Origin: Paraburkholderia graminis C4D1M
Lineage (GTDB): Bacteria > Pseudomonadota > Gammaproteobacteria > Burkholderiales > Burkholderiaceae
Assembly (NCBI RefSeq): GCF_000172415.1
Contig: NZ_ABLD01000003.1
Location: 434,001 to 498,000 of the forward strand
Length of the DNA: 64,000 nucleotides
Direction: 5' to 3'
The position numbers and the translations under genes were made by a program. The notes under the pieces are model-generated. The model was not told the origin of the DNA. It saw nothing but the letters and a program-made list of their open reading frames with translations, and ran no database searches. This document shows, piece after piece, positions 1-8,640 of this stretch (positions are counted from its first letter, which is position 1; every line of letters begins with the position of its first letter).

Positions 1-1
1 C

Positions 2-178
2 GTAACGGAATCGCTCGCGATGCTGCCTGCGGCGAGCGTCTCCGGTTTCTATCTCGCGCATCCGGACAGCACTTATTTCTCGGTGGGCAAGATCGGCCAG
101 GACCAATTGGAAGATTACGCGCAGCGCATGTCGCTCTCGAAGGCGGATGCCGAACGCGCGTTGGCGCCGTTGCTATAA
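2..178 (+). CDS. metH: Methionine synthase, C-terminal end (partial)
   Basis: This frame enters from the left edge and gives 58 residues before TAA. The peptide has the layout of the C-terminal activation (AdoMet-binding) domain of cobalamin-dependent methionine synthase: a [14 protein letters not shown] stretch, then [20 protein letters not shown] and a short helical tail. MetH transfers a methyl group from methyltetrahydrofolate through cobalamin to homocysteine in the cytoplasm, and this domain re-methylates oxidised cobalamin using AdoMet. Only the tail is visible, so intactness of the catalytic modules cannot be judged. No strong terminator follows directly. Confidence 0.85.
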   Translation, partial: VTESLAMLPAASVSGFYLAHPDSTYFSVGKIGQDQLEDYAQRMSLSKADAERALAPLL

Positions 179-375
179 GCCGTTCCGGCAAGGCAGCGTT
201 GAATGCATCGATGAGCCGAGCCGGCCTGGCGCGAAACCCACTATATCCGGCGAGAAAGACTGAATATTTGCGGCAACGTAATTTTCGGCTTTGTAGACTG
301 AGGCGGCTTGACCCGCCAGACGCAACCAGAATGCGTCGGCTCATCTAATTCAACCGTCAACGGAGAGAAAATCAT

Positions 376-582
376 ATGAAGAAGCTGGCGCTGTTATTGA
401 CCGCTGTTTCGTTTGCCGTGGGCGCTTCGGCGGCGCTCGCACAAACCGCCGCTCCGGCCGCATCGAGTTCGGTCAGTTCGTATTCGCCGCCCACGACGAA
501 ACACGTCAAGAAGCCGAAGAAGCAGAAAATGAAAAAGGGCGCGTCAGCTCCCGCGGTTGCTCCGGAAGCCGCAAGCCAGTAA
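376..582 (+). CDS. Small secreted Lys-rich protein, function unknown
   Basis: A 68-residue protein with a clear signal peptide: MKKLALLL start, hydrophobic core to about residue 20, likely cleavage after ALAQ. The mature part is about 45 residues: an Ala/Ser/Pro stretch followed by a very basic block (KHVKKPKKQKMKK). A good ribosome site (GGAGAG) lies 9-10 bases upstream. It stands alone, with its own strong terminator right after it, so it is probably transcribed as a monocistron. A small imperfect hairpin (315-340) sits in the leader. I recognise no domain. A role in binding envelope polyanions is only a guess from charge. Confidence 0.7.
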   Translation: MKKLALLLTAVSFAVGASAALAQTAAPAASSSVSSYSPPTTKHVKKPKKQKMKKGASAPAVAPEAASQ

Positions 583-610
583 GCCGCTTTCGCGTTTCTG
601 GCTTGCAAAG

Positions 611-643
611 AAAATGAGCCCGCTTCGAGCGGGCTCATTTTTT
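611..643 (+). terminator. Rho-independent terminator of the small secreted gene
   Basis: A near-perfect stem (AAAATGAGCCCGCT against AGCGGGCTCATTTT) closes a 3-base loop and ends in a T run. It begins about 28 bases after the stop codon at 582. The arms also carry an A run on the left, so it can act in both directions and could also stop transcripts of the convergent DUF1840 gene. Confidence 0.85.
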
Positions 644-768
644 GGCGCCATACATTGACGGGACATGGCGACAGGCCATGAGTCACAGCAAGTGCCGCGG
701 CCACGATGGCCGTGTTTGTCGCCCTGGCCACGACAGTCGCCGCTGCCGTCGCGGCGAACCTGCCTCGA

Positions 769-1095
769 CTACAGCCCCCAGACGATGTCCGCGTTTTCCT
801 TCTGGGCGGCGCGCAGCATGTCGAGGAACGGATACGCACGTTGCGCAAGACCCGGCGGAATCTCGTGATGCTCGTGGCCCTCTTCGCCTTCGTGGAAATG
901 GCCGTCGTGTTCGGCGCGTTCCTGCTTGTCGAAGTTGATGGCCGCTTCGAGTTTGGCGATCGCTTCGCCGGTTTCGGCGTGCGTAATCACACCGCGCTCA
1001 CCGAGGCGCTTGCCGACAATGCCGACCAGATACTGCGCCAGATTCTCGAGCATCATCACATCTGGACAAGCTCGGCATTTGAAAGTAATCAGCAT
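769..1095 (-). CDS. DUF1840 family protein with a His-rich loop
   Basis: A 108-residue cytoplasmic protein. I chose the start at 1095 because MLITFKCRACPDVMM is the usual beginning of the family and AAGGGA lies just upstream; the frame is open further 5' but that extension looks non-coding. The first half has a CxxC pair (Cys7, Cys10) near the start. The middle has a His/Glu cluster (His63, 66, 68, 74, 76, 77). The end (AYPFLDMLRAAQKENADIVWGL region) matches the family. Function is unknown. The Cys pair and the His cluster would suit metal binding, but that is inference. Confidence 0.75.
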   Translation of the reverse strand: MLITFKCRACPDVMMLENLAQYLVGIVGKRLGERGVITHAETGEAIAKLEAAINFDKQERAEHDGHFHEGEEGHEHHEIPPGLAQRAYPFLDMLRAAQKENADIVWGL

Positions 1096-1539
1096 GACAA
1101 TTCCCTTTTTCGTTATGTTGGCTTCACGCGCAAGCGGAGCCGAAAGCGGCCTCTCGCATGTTCCGTTAGCCGCGCGAACAGACGCGGCGGCCACGGCCCT
1201 TGCTGGGCTTCTCATTGAACATATTAGCACCTGCTAAAATCCGTCTGGACGGAAAAGCGCGCCGCATTGCACCGCGCGCGGCAAGGCGCAGCGGCGCGGC
1301 CGGCCAGCCGGTTGCGGCCTGCATGCCGCAGCGGCCAAGCCTTCGCCTCGCGGCCGAACGGCGCGCTGATTGCATTGCAGGCAAAGTGCCCAACAGCTCG
1401 CCTCGTCATGCCGATATGTCATGACAGACCGCGCCGCCGCGCAACCGCCGCTTTCCACGCTTCTGCCGAATCGGCCGCGCTCGAGGCGGCCGGCGCTTCC
1501 TCCGTATCACCGGATTGCCTCACTGGACTCGCAACAAGC
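1096..1539. promoter_or_regulatory. Divergent intergenic region with a TTAGCA/TGCTAA palindrome
   Basis: 444 bases between the divergent DUF1840 gene and argS. The only clear element is the inverted repeat TTAGCACCTGCTAA (1224-1237), two perfect 6-base arms around CC, embedded in an AT-rich patch with TTGAAC just before it (1215-1220) and TAAAAT overlapping it (1235-1240). The spacing of these two boxes (14 bases) is too short for a standard sigma-70 promoter. The region from about 1267 is open in the argS frame, but residues upstream of 1540 do not resemble ArgS. Confidence 0.4.
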
Positions 1540-3330
1540 ATGCTGCCCGCACATAAACACACTCTGGAAACACTGCTCGCCGACACGGTGAAGCAGGTCG
1601 CTCTCGCCACGCAAGGCGCGACGGAAGCCGCCTTCGTATCGCCCACCATCGCGCTGGAACGTCCGAAGGTCGCCGCGCACGGCGACGTCGCGTGCAATGT
1701 GGCGATGCAACTCGCCAAGCCGCTGCGCGCGAATCCGCGCCAGTTGGCGCAGCAAATCGTCGACACGCTGCTCGCGCAGCCGCAGGCGCAAGGCTTGATC
1801 GAATCCGCCGAAGTCGCGGGCCCCGGCTTCATCAACCTGCGTCTTGCCGCTGCGGCCAAGCAGGCGGTGGTCAAGGCCGTGCTCGCGGAGAAAGACGTGT
1901 ATGGCCGCTCGCAACGCGACGCGGGCAAGCACGTGTTGATCGAGTTCGTATCCGCGAATCCGACCGGACCGCTGCACGTCGGCCACGGCCGCCAGGCCGC
2001 GCTCGGCGACGCGCTGTCGAACGTGCTCGCGTCGCAAGGCTGGGACGTGCATCGCGAGTTCTATTACAACGACGCCGGCGTGCAGATCGGCACGCTCGCG
2101 CTATCCACCCAGGCGCGCGCACGCGGCCTCGCTCCGGGCGACGCCGGCTGGCCCGCTTCCGCGTACAACGGCGAGTACATTGCCGACATCGCGAAAGACT
2201 ATCTGAACGGCGTCACGGTATCGGCGAGCGACGGCGAGCCCGTCACCGGCGCGCGCGACGTCGAGAATCTCGACGCGATCCGCCGCTTCGCGGTGGCGTA
2301 TCTGCGCCGCGAGCAGGACATGGACTTGCAGGCGTTCGGCGTGAAGTTCGACCAGTACTACCTGGAGTCGTCGCTTTACACTGAAGGCCGCGTCGAGAAG
2401 ACGGTGCAGGCGCTCATCACCGCGGGCAAGACCTACGAGCGGGAAGGCGCGCTGTGGCTGCGCACAACCGACGACGGCGACGACAAAGACCGCGTGATGC
2501 GCAAGACCGACGGCACGTACACGTACTTCGTGCCCGATGTCGCGTATCACGTCGCAAAGTGGGAGCGCGGCTTCACCAAGGTCATCAACATTCAGGGTTC
2601 CGACCACCACGGCACGATCGCGCGCGTGCGCGCCGGGCTGCAAGGTCTCGGCATCGGCATTCCGAAGGGCTATCCCGACTACGTGCTGCACAAGATGGTC
2701 ACGGTCATGCGCAACGGCGAAGAGGTGAAAATCTCCAAGCGCGCGGGCAGCTACGTGACGGTGCGCGATCTGATCGAATGGTCGGGCGGCGCGCTGCCGG
2801 GCACCGAGGCAGCCGTCGATCAGATCGACGAAGAGACGATTCGCCGCGGCCGCGACGCCGTGCGTTTCTTCCTGATCTCGCGCAAGGCCGATACGGAGTT
2901 CGTCTTCGACATCGACCTCGCGTTGAAACAAAATGACGAAAACCCCGTGCACTACGTGCAATATGCGCATGCGCGGATCTGCTCGGTCATCGCCGAATGC
3001 AAAACTCGCTACGGCGCGGACGAAAGCACGCTTGACAGCGTGGACCTCGCGCCGCTGTCGAGCGAGCGCTCAATGGCCTTGCTGAACAAGCTCGCGGAGT
3101 TCCCGGACATGCTGCAACACGCCGCCGACGAACTCGCGCCGCACGCGGTCGCGTTCTATCTGCGCGACCTCGCCGGGGAATTCCACTCGTTCTACAATGA
3201 CAGAGCCGAACGCGTGCTGGTCGACGATGCGGCCGAACGCAATGCACGCGTCGCGCTGCTCGCAGCCACGCGTCAGGTGCTCGCCAACGGTCTTGCGATC
3301 ATCGGCGTCTCCGCTCCCGTCAAGATGTAA
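1540..3330 (+). CDS. argS: Arginyl-tRNA synthetase
   Basis: A 596-residue class I aminoacyl-tRNA synthetase that charges tRNA-Arg in the cytoplasm. The start at 1540 gives [13 protein letters not shown], the normal beginning for Burkholderia ArgS; the upstream in-frame extension is discarded although the ribosome site here is weak. Visible parts: N-terminal tRNA D-loop recognition domain (about 1-110), the HIGH signature as HVGH at 146-149 inside [13 protein letters not shown], a KMSK-loop equivalent VKISKR near 396-401, and a C-terminal DALR anticodon-binding domain ending in VSAPVKM. Full length for the family. The next gene follows after 79 bases. Confidence 0.96.
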   Translation: MLPAHKHTLETLLADTVKQVALATQGATEAAFVSPTIALERPKVAAHGDVACNVAMQLAKPLRANPRQLAQQIVDTLLAQPQAQGLIESAEVAGPGFINLRLAAAAKQAVVKAVLAEKDVYGRSQRDAGKHVLIEFVSANPTGPLHVGHGRQAALGDALSNVLASQGWDVHREFYYNDAGVQIGTLALSTQARARGLAPGDAGWPASAYNGEYIADIAKDYLNGVTVSASDGEPVTGARDVENLDAIRRFAVAYLRREQDMDLQAFGVKFDQYYLESSLYTEGRVEKTVQALITAGKTYEREGALWLRTTDDGDDKDRVMRKTDGTYTYFVPDVAYHVAKWERGFTKVINIQGSDHHGTIARVRAGLQGLGIGIPKGYPDYVLHKMVTVMRNGEEVKISKRAGSYVTVRDLIEWSGGALPGTEAAVDQIDEETIRRGRDAVRFFLISRKADTEFVFDIDLALKQNDENPVHYVQYAHARICSVIAECKTRYGADESTLDSVDLAPLSSERSMALLNKLAEFPDMLQHAADELAPHAVAFYLRDLAGEFHSFYNDRAERVLVDDAAERNARVALLAATRQVLANGLAIIGVSAPVKM

Positions 3331-3362
3331 GTCCTCCGGCGCAACATGCATGCGGCCGTCGT

Positions 3363-3368
3363 TATAAT
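3363..3368 (+). promoter_or_regulatory. Candidate -10 box before the SPOR gene
   Basis: A perfect TATAAT lies 42 bases before the start codon at 3410, in a GC-rich context where such a match is unlikely by chance. No good -35 box is seen at the right distance (only GCAACA), so this is a tentative promoter. Confidence 0.35.
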
Positions 3369-3409
3369 CGGCGGCCGTTCCAGGATTCTTTTTGCAGGTG
3401 ATTCATACG

Positions 3410-4219
3410 ATGGCAAAACCACGCCGCACAACAAAGCAATCGAAACAAACCGGGGGTACTTTTCTCGGCATCGTGCTGGGCCTGATTGTCGGCCTCGCGA
3501 TCGCGGTAGTGGTGGCGCTGTATATCACCCGTGCGCCTACGCCGTTCGTGTCGAAGGTCGCGCCGCCCGCGGCGTCCGAGTCGAGCGCGAGCCAGGCGCA
3601 ATACGATCCGAACCGTCCGCTGCAAGGCAAGACGCCGGGTCAGCCGGTGCCGCAGGCCGCGCAACCCGCGCCGCCGAACACCGCGCCTGGCCAGACCAAC
3701 TCGCAGACGCAGTCGGGCATGCTCGAGCAGCCGCAAATCATCGAAGTGCCGCCGACCCTCGGCGGGAACAATAATGCCGCGGGCAATGCCAACGGCACGG
3801 CAGTCGCGCCGAAGCCCGCGCCGGATAACGGCAGCAGCGCCACCGCCGCGGTGAAAAAGCCGCAAGCCACGAGCGCGCCGGCTGCGACCACAGCGGGTTC
3901 CGCGCCGAAGAGCACGTCGTCGGCGGCGGTCGCGAACGTCAAGCCGGGTTCGGGCGCAGCGCCGGCACCTGGCGACGCGAACACCGGCTACTTCCTGCAA
4001 GTGGGCGCGTACAAAACCGCTGCGGACGCCGAACAGCAACGCGCGCGTCTCGCGTTCCAGGGCTTCGAGTCGAAGGTCACGCAGCGCGATGCGGGCGGGG
4101 TCACGTATTATCGCGTGCGTATCGGGCCGTTCTCGAAGTTCGAGGACATGAACGCGAGCCGTCAGCGTCTGTCGGACGCGGGCGTGGACACCGCCGTGAT
4201 CCGCTTCACCAAACAATAA
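3410..4219 (+). CDS. SPOR-domain inner-membrane protein (FtsN/DedD-like)
   Basis: A 269-residue bitopic membrane protein. The start at 3410 has AGGTGA upstream and gives a short basic cytoplasmic tail (MAKPRRTTKQSK), one membrane helix (about 17-38), a long low-complexity Pro/Ala/Gln/Asn linker through the periplasm, and a C-terminal SPOR domain (about 192-269, GYFLQVGAYKTAADAEQQRA onwards). SPOR domains bind denuded glycan strands at the division septum, so a role in cell division is likely. It lies between argS and dsbA. The linker length and lack of other domains fit FtsN-like proteins, but I cannot say it is the orthologue. Confidence 0.88.
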   Translation: MAKPRRTTKQSKQTGGTFLGIVLGLIVGLAIAVVVALYITRAPTPFVSKVAPPAASESSASQAQYDPNRPLQGKTPGQPVPQAAQPAPPNTAPGQTNSQTQSGMLEQPQIIEVPPTLGGNNNAAGNANGTAVAPKPAPDNGSSATAAVKKPQATSAPAATTAGSAPKSTSSAAVANVKPGSGAAPAPGDANTGYFLQVGAYKTAADAEQQRARLAFQGFESKVTQRDAGGVTYYRVRIGPFSKFEDMNASRQRLSDAGVDTAVIRFTKQ

Positions 4220-4422
4220 GCAGCGCGGGACCCGCAGGCAGGCGCCGCCGCCGAACTATCGGCGTGCGGCGCCTGTCACAGGAATCGCAGGCAACAAGCA
4301 CAGTAAGCACGATTGAGCATGATTGAGCACGACGGCCGATAGAGCCGTCCAACGCCGATTTGAAAACGGTGACGGGCATTTGCGTGGCGCCACTGTTTTA
4401 CGCCTACCTGGGTCAAGACAAC

Positions 4423-5061
4423 ATGAAAAAACTGCTGAGCATTCTGTTCCTCTCGTTGGGCCTCGTCGCGGCCTCGGCGCACGCATCGCCGACCGCGCCG
4501 GTCTCGGGCAAGGACTACACCGTGTTGCCGAGCGCGCAATCCACCGACGTGCCCGCCGGCAAGATCGAAGTCACCGAATTCTTCTGGTACGGCTGCCCGC
4601 ACTGCAACGAATTCGACCCGTACCTCGAAGCCTGGGTGAAGAAGCAGGGTCCGGACGTCGTGTTCAAGCGCGTGCCGGTTGCCTTCCGCGACGACTTCAT
4701 TCCGCATTCGAAGATGTATCACGCGCTCGACGCGCTCGGTCTCGCCAACCAGCTCACGCCGAAGGTCTTCAACGAAATTCACGTCAACAAGAACTATCTG
4801 CTGACGCCGGAAGATCAGGCCAAATTCCTCGCGAAGAACGGCGTCGATCCGAAGAAGTACATGGACGCGTACAACTCGTTCTCGACGCAAAGCGCGTTGC
4901 AGAAAGACAAGAAACTGCTCGAAGACTACAAGATCGACGGTGTGCCGACCATCGCCGTGCAAGGCAAGTACGAAACCGGCCCGGCTGCGACCAACAGCCT
5001 GCCTGGCACGGTCCAGGTGCTCGATTACCTGGTCCAGCAGGTTCGCGCGAAGAAGATGTAA
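4423..5061 (+). CDS. dsbA: Periplasmic thiol:disulfide oxidoreductase DsbA
   Basis: A 212-residue periplasmic protein that introduces disulfide bonds into exported proteins, normally recycled by DsbB. The start at 4423 gives a signal peptide (MKKLLSILFLSLGL...AHA, cleavage near residue 20-22). The thioredoxin-fold active site is CPHC at 58-61 in FFWYGCPHCNEF, with the cis-Pro loop at GVPTIAVQGKY. An upstream in-frame Met would put 21 extra residues before the signal sequence, so I reject it. Length is normal for Burkholderia DsbA. The SDR gene follows after 16 bases and may be co-transcribed. Confidence 0.94.
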   Translation: MKKLLSILFLSLGLVAASAHASPTAPVSGKDYTVLPSAQSTDVPAGKIEVTEFFWYGCPHCNEFDPYLEAWVKKQGPDVVFKRVPVAFRDDFIPHSKMYHALDALGLANQLTPKVFNEIHVNKNYLLTPEDQAKFLAKNGVDPKKYMDAYNSFSTQSALQKDKKLLEDYKIDGVPTIAVQGKYETGPAATNSLPGTVQVLDYLVQQVRAKKM

Positions 5062-5077
5062 AGCCCGAGGCGCCGGA

Positions 5078-5851
5078 ATGAGCTCACCGTTGAAAGTTTT
5101 CATTACCGGCGCTTCGAGTGGAATTGGCCTCGCGCTCGCCGCCGAATACGCGCGGCGCGGCGCGACGCTCGGCCTCGTTGCCCGCCGCGGCGAAGCCCTC
5201 GCCGCCTTCAAGCGGTCTCATCCGCAAAACTCCATCTCCTGCTATAGCGTCGACGTGCGCGACGCCGAGGCGCTCGCCGAAGCGGCCGCGCAGTTCATCG
5301 CGGAACATGGCCAGCCGGACATCGTGATCGCCAATGCGGGCGTCAGCCGCGGCGCCGTCACCGGCGAAGGCGACCTGCGCACCTTCCGCGAAGTGATGGA
5401 CATCAACTACTTCGGCATGGTCGCCACCTTCGAGCCGTTCGCGGCCGCGATGGTTGCCGCAAGACGCGGCACGCTCGTCGGCATTGCGAGCGTCGCGGGC
5501 GTGCGCGGCTTGCCGGGTTCGGGCGCGTATAGCGCGTCGAAGTCGGCGGCGCTCAAGTACCTCGAAGCGTTGCGCGTCGAAATGCGCCCGCACGACGTGG
5601 GCGTTGTCACGATCGCGCCCGGCTATATCCGCACGCCGATGACCGCGCACAATCCCTACACCATGCCCTTTCTGATGGACGCCGACCGCTTTGCCGCGAA
5701 AGCCGCGCAGGCCATCGAGCGCCGCACCGCTTTCGCGGTGTTTCCGTGGCAGATGCGGCTCGTGGCGATGCTGCTGCACGTCGTGCCGCGCTGGCTCTAC
5801 GACCGCGTGTTCGAACGCGCGCCGCGCAAGCCGCGCGCCGTCGTCGAGTAA
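5078..5851 (+). CDS. Short-chain dehydrogenase/reductase
   Basis: A 257-residue classical SDR with the N-terminal Rossmann motif TGASSGIG (about 9-16), NAG at the fourth strand, and the catalytic YSASK segment (Tyr/Lys) with the preceding Ser in the SVAG region. It is a soluble NAD(P)H-dependent oxidoreductase; the substrate cannot be told. The C-terminus (RMLxxVVPRWLYDRVFE-like) suggests an amphipathic, perhaps membrane-associated tail. The start at 5078 is chosen because GGVFITGASSG-type sequences begin there. It sits 16 bases behind dsbA and 3 bases before the next gene, so the two SDR/binding-protein genes are probably one transcript. Confidence 0.88.
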   Translation: MSSPLKVFITGASSGIGLALAAEYARRGATLGLVARRGEALAAFKRSHPQNSISCYSVDVRDAEALAEAAAQFIAEHGQPDIVIANAGVSRGAVTGEGDLRTFREVMDINYFGMVATFEPFAAAMVAARRGTLVGIASVAGVRGLPGSGAYSASKSAALKYLEALRVEMRPHDVGVVTIAPGYIRTPMTAHNPYTMPFLMDADRFAAKAAQAIERRTAFAVFPWQMRLVAMLLHVVPRWLYDRVFERAPRKPRAVVE

Positions 5852-5854
5852 ATC

Positions 5855-6682
5855 ATGTCTGCCTGTGCGGTCGATGCAGCCGGCGTCGCGCACGAAAAAA
5901 CGGGTGCCGGCGCGCGCATCGTCTCGCTGGTGCCGAGCATCACCGAACTGCTGTTTGCGCTGGGTCTAGAACGCCAGGTCGTCGGGCGTACCGGTTTTTG
6001 CGTGCATCCCCGCGACAAGGTGCGCAATGTGCCCAAGGTCGGCGGCACGAAAGCCGTGAAGGTCGACGCCGTTCGCGCGCTGCGGCCTACTCACCTGATC
6101 GTCAATATCGACGAGAACGAGCGCGACACCGTCGAGCAACTGCGTGCTTTCGTGCCGCATGTCGTCGTGACTCATCCGCTCACGCCGCACGACAATCTCT
6201 CGCTGTACGCGCTGCTGGGCGCGATCTTCGATCGCGAGCACGAAGCGCAGCGTCTCGCCGATGCGTTGCAGGCGCGTCTGCATGAAGCCGCCGGGCATGC
6301 ATTCGCCGCGCAAAACGTGCTGTATCTGATCTGGCGCGAACCGTGGATGACCGTCGCGCGCGACACCTACATCTCCGCGATGCTGCGCGTCGTGAACTGG
6401 CAGACGCTGCCCGATGTGCAAGGCGGCGCGACAGGCGCGGGCCGTTATCCATCGTTCGAATTCGACGACGCCGAGCACGCGCCGTGGCTTGCCGGCGTCG
6501 ACCGCATTCTGCTTTCGAGCGAACCTTATCGCTTCACGCAGGCGCATTGCGATGCGCTGAAAAGCGATCCGCGCATGGCCGGCAAGCGCATCGAGTTGAT
6601 CGACGGAGAGATGGTCTCGTGGTACGGCGTGCGCGCGATCGACGGCATCGCTTATCTGATGCAGCGTGCGAGCGCCGCGTGA
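5855..6682 (+). CDS. Cobalamin-type ABC binding-protein domain (BtuF-like)
   Basis: A 275-residue protein of the helical-backbone metal receptor superfamily. The diagnostic start of the fold is IVSLVPSITELLFALG (about 22-37), followed by VVGRTGFCVHP and a second lobe with VLYLIWREPWMTVARDTYISAML. BtuF-type proteins bind vitamin B12 or related chelates for uptake. There is no signal peptide or lipobox, so either it works in the cytoplasm or the call as a transporter component is only by fold. No permease or ATPase gene is adjacent. The start lies 3 bases after the SDR stop. Confidence 0.75.
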   Translation: MSACAVDAAGVAHEKTGAGARIVSLVPSITELLFALGLERQVVGRTGFCVHPRDKVRNVPKVGGTKAVKVDAVRALRPTHLIVNIDENERDTVEQLRAFVPHVVVTHPLTPHDNLSLYALLGAIFDREHEAQRLADALQARLHEAAGHAFAAQNVLYLIWREPWMTVARDTYISAMLRVVNWQTLPDVQGGATGAGRYPSFEFDDAEHAPWLAGVDRILLSSEPYRFTQAHCDALKSDPRMAGKRIELIDGEMVSWYGVRAIDGIAYLMQRASAA

Positions 6683-6940
6683 AGCCAGCACGCGCACGGA
6701 CAGCCTCCATACGATCCCATATGGATATGCGGATTATGTTGTTGTCGCGCGAACTGCCCTTCGATAAGCTTTCGCGAAGGCCGGCGCGCACGTGAGCCCG
6801 CATTTTGGCGAGCATGCGCGAGCCCCGGAAAGGTATCAGAATGAAGTCGACGGCGAGGCCATAAACGTCGCTGTCGCTCGTCAACGGAATAACCACACAA
6901 CCAGACGCACTGCCTGACTGCGCTTGTTATCGGAGATCTT

Positions 6941-8527
6941 ATGCGCTTCAAACTGCTCGCAGCCGCCGTACTCTTCACGGCGCCCGCGCTCGTGCTCGCC
7001 AAACCGCTGACCGTCTGCACCGAGTCGAGCCCCGACGGCTTCGATGTCGTGCAGTTCAACTCGCTCGTTACGACCAATGCATCGGCGGATGTGATTTTCA
7101 ATTCGCTCGTCTCCTACGATGAGGCCGCGAAGAAAGTGGTGCCGTCGCTGGCCGACAAGTGGGACGTGAGCGCGGACGGCCTCACGTACACGTTCCATCT
7201 GCGCCCGAACGTGCAGTTCCAGACCACCGACTACTTCAAGCCGACGCGGCCGCTGAACGCCGACGACGTCGTCTTCACGTTCGACCGCATGCTCAACGAC
7301 AGCAACCCGTGGCACAAGGTGACGGGCGCAAGCGGCTTTCCGCATGCGCAGTCGATGGGCTTGCCCAAGCTCATCAAGGCGATCAGCAAGGTCGACGACA
7401 ACACCGTCAAGTTCGAACTGAACGCGCCGGACGCAACCTTCGTATCGATCCTGACGATGGGCTTCGCGTCGATCTATTCGGCGGAATACGCGGACCAGTT
7501 GCTGAAGGCCGGCAAGCAGGTCGATCTGAATTCGAAGCCGGTCGGCACCGGCCCGTTCGAGTTGAAGAGCTACACGAAAGACGCGGTGATCCGCTACGAC
7601 GTGAACCCGACCTACTGGGGCTCGAAGCCGAAGATCGACCGTCTGATCTACGCAATCACGCCCGACGCCACCGTGCGCGCGCAAAAGGTGAAAGCCGGCG
7701 AATGCCAGATTGCGCTGTCGCCGAAACCGCAGGATCTCGCGGATGCGAAGAACGACAAGTCGCTCGCCATCGTGCAGACGCCCGCGTTCATGACGGCGTT
7801 CGTCGCGTTGAACACGCAGAAGAAGCCGCTCGACAATCAGAAGGTGCGCGCCGCGCTGAACATGGCGTTCGACCGCGGCACGTATCTGAAGACCGTCTTC
7901 GACAACACCGCGACCGCAGCGGTGAATCCGTATCCGCCGAACACATGGAGCTACGACAAGGCCGTGAAGGCCTGGCCGTACGATCCGGCCAAGGCAAAGA
8001 AACTGCTCGCCGATGCCGGCTATCCGAACGGCTTTGAAACGACCATCTGGGTGCGTCCGAACGGCAGCGTGCTGAATCCGAATCCGAAAGCGGGCGCCGA
8101 GCTGTTGCAAGCGGACTTCGCGAAGATCGGCGTGAAGGCTGACGTGAAGGTGATCGAATGGGGCGAGCTGATCAAGCAGGCCAAGCAAGGCCAGCACGAC
8201 TCGCTATTCATGGGCTGGGCGGGCGACAACGGCGATCCGGACAACTACCTGTCCCCGCTCTTTAGCTGCAATGCGGTGAAGTCGGGCATCAACTTCGCGC
8301 GCTTCTGCGATCAGGACCTCGACAAGCTGATCGCCGACGGCAAGTCCACGCCGGACCAGGCCAAGCGCACGAAAGCGTATCAGGCTGCGCAGCAGATCAT
8401 TCACGATCAGGCGCTGTGGATTCCGCTCGGTTATCCGACGGCGGCAGCTATCACGCGGACCAACGTGAGCGGTTATCACGTGAGCCCGTTTGGGCGGCAG
8501 AACTTCGGGGCGGTGTCGGTGCAGTAA
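6941..8527 (+). CDS. ABC transporter peptide-binding protein (DppA-like)
   Basis: A 528-residue periplasmic solute-binding protein of family 5 (DppA/OppA type). The signal peptide is MRFKLLAAAVLFTAPALVLA, cut before KPLTVCTESSPDGFD. The fold signatures follow: SLADKWDVSADGLTYTFHLR, DVVFTFDRML and a C-terminal ending LGYPTAAAITRTNVSGY. GGAG lies 6 bases upstream. Length and the early TVCTESSPDGFD match dipeptide-binding proteins; the ligand could be dipeptides or haem, as in E. coli DppA. The permease and ATPase genes are not next to it, and it ends in its own terminator, so it is likely monocistronic. Confidence 0.9.
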   Translation: MRFKLLAAAVLFTAPALVLAKPLTVCTESSPDGFDVVQFNSLVTTNASADVIFNSLVSYDEAAKKVVPSLADKWDVSADGLTYTFHLRPNVQFQTTDYFKPTRPLNADDVVFTFDRMLNDSNPWHKVTGASGFPHAQSMGLPKLIKAISKVDDNTVKFELNAPDATFVSILTMGFASIYSAEYADQLLKAGKQVDLNSKPVGTGPFELKSYTKDAVIRYDVNPTYWGSKPKIDRLIYAITPDATVRAQKVKAGECQIALSPKPQDLADAKNDKSLAIVQTPAFMTAFVALNTQKKPLDNQKVRAALNMAFDRGTYLKTVFDNTATAAVNPYPPNTWSYDKAVKAWPYDPAKAKKLLADAGYPNGFETTIWVRPNGSVLNPNPKAGAELLQADFAKIGVKADVKVIEWGELIKQAKQGQHDSLFMGWAGDNGDPDNYLSPLFSCNAVKSGINFARFCDQDLDKLIADGKSTPDQAKRTKAYQAAQQIIHDQALWIPLGYPTAAAITRTNVSGYHVSPFGRQNFGAVSVQ

Positions 8528-8564
8528 TACCGCACGAACATACCGCACGAACCCGAAGCAGCAG

Positions 8565-8610
8565 AAGCCCGGTCGCGCAATGCAGTGCAACGCGCGACCG
8601 GGCTTTTTTT
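8565..8610 (+). terminator. Strong terminator after the DppA-like gene
   Basis: A 14-bp perfect stem (8565-8578 with 8592-8605, AAGCCCGGTCGCGC arm) around a 13-base loop and a run of seven T. It is followed 30 bases on by the end of the convergent MBL gene. Confidence 0.9.
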
Positions 8611-8640
8611 ATGCGTAGGCCACCGACATCAAGCAAGGGC

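Noticed and set aside
5855..6682. Functional vitamin B12 uptake system
   Set aside because: Only a binding-protein-like fold is present, with no signal peptide and no permease or ATPase beside it. A transport role is not supported here.
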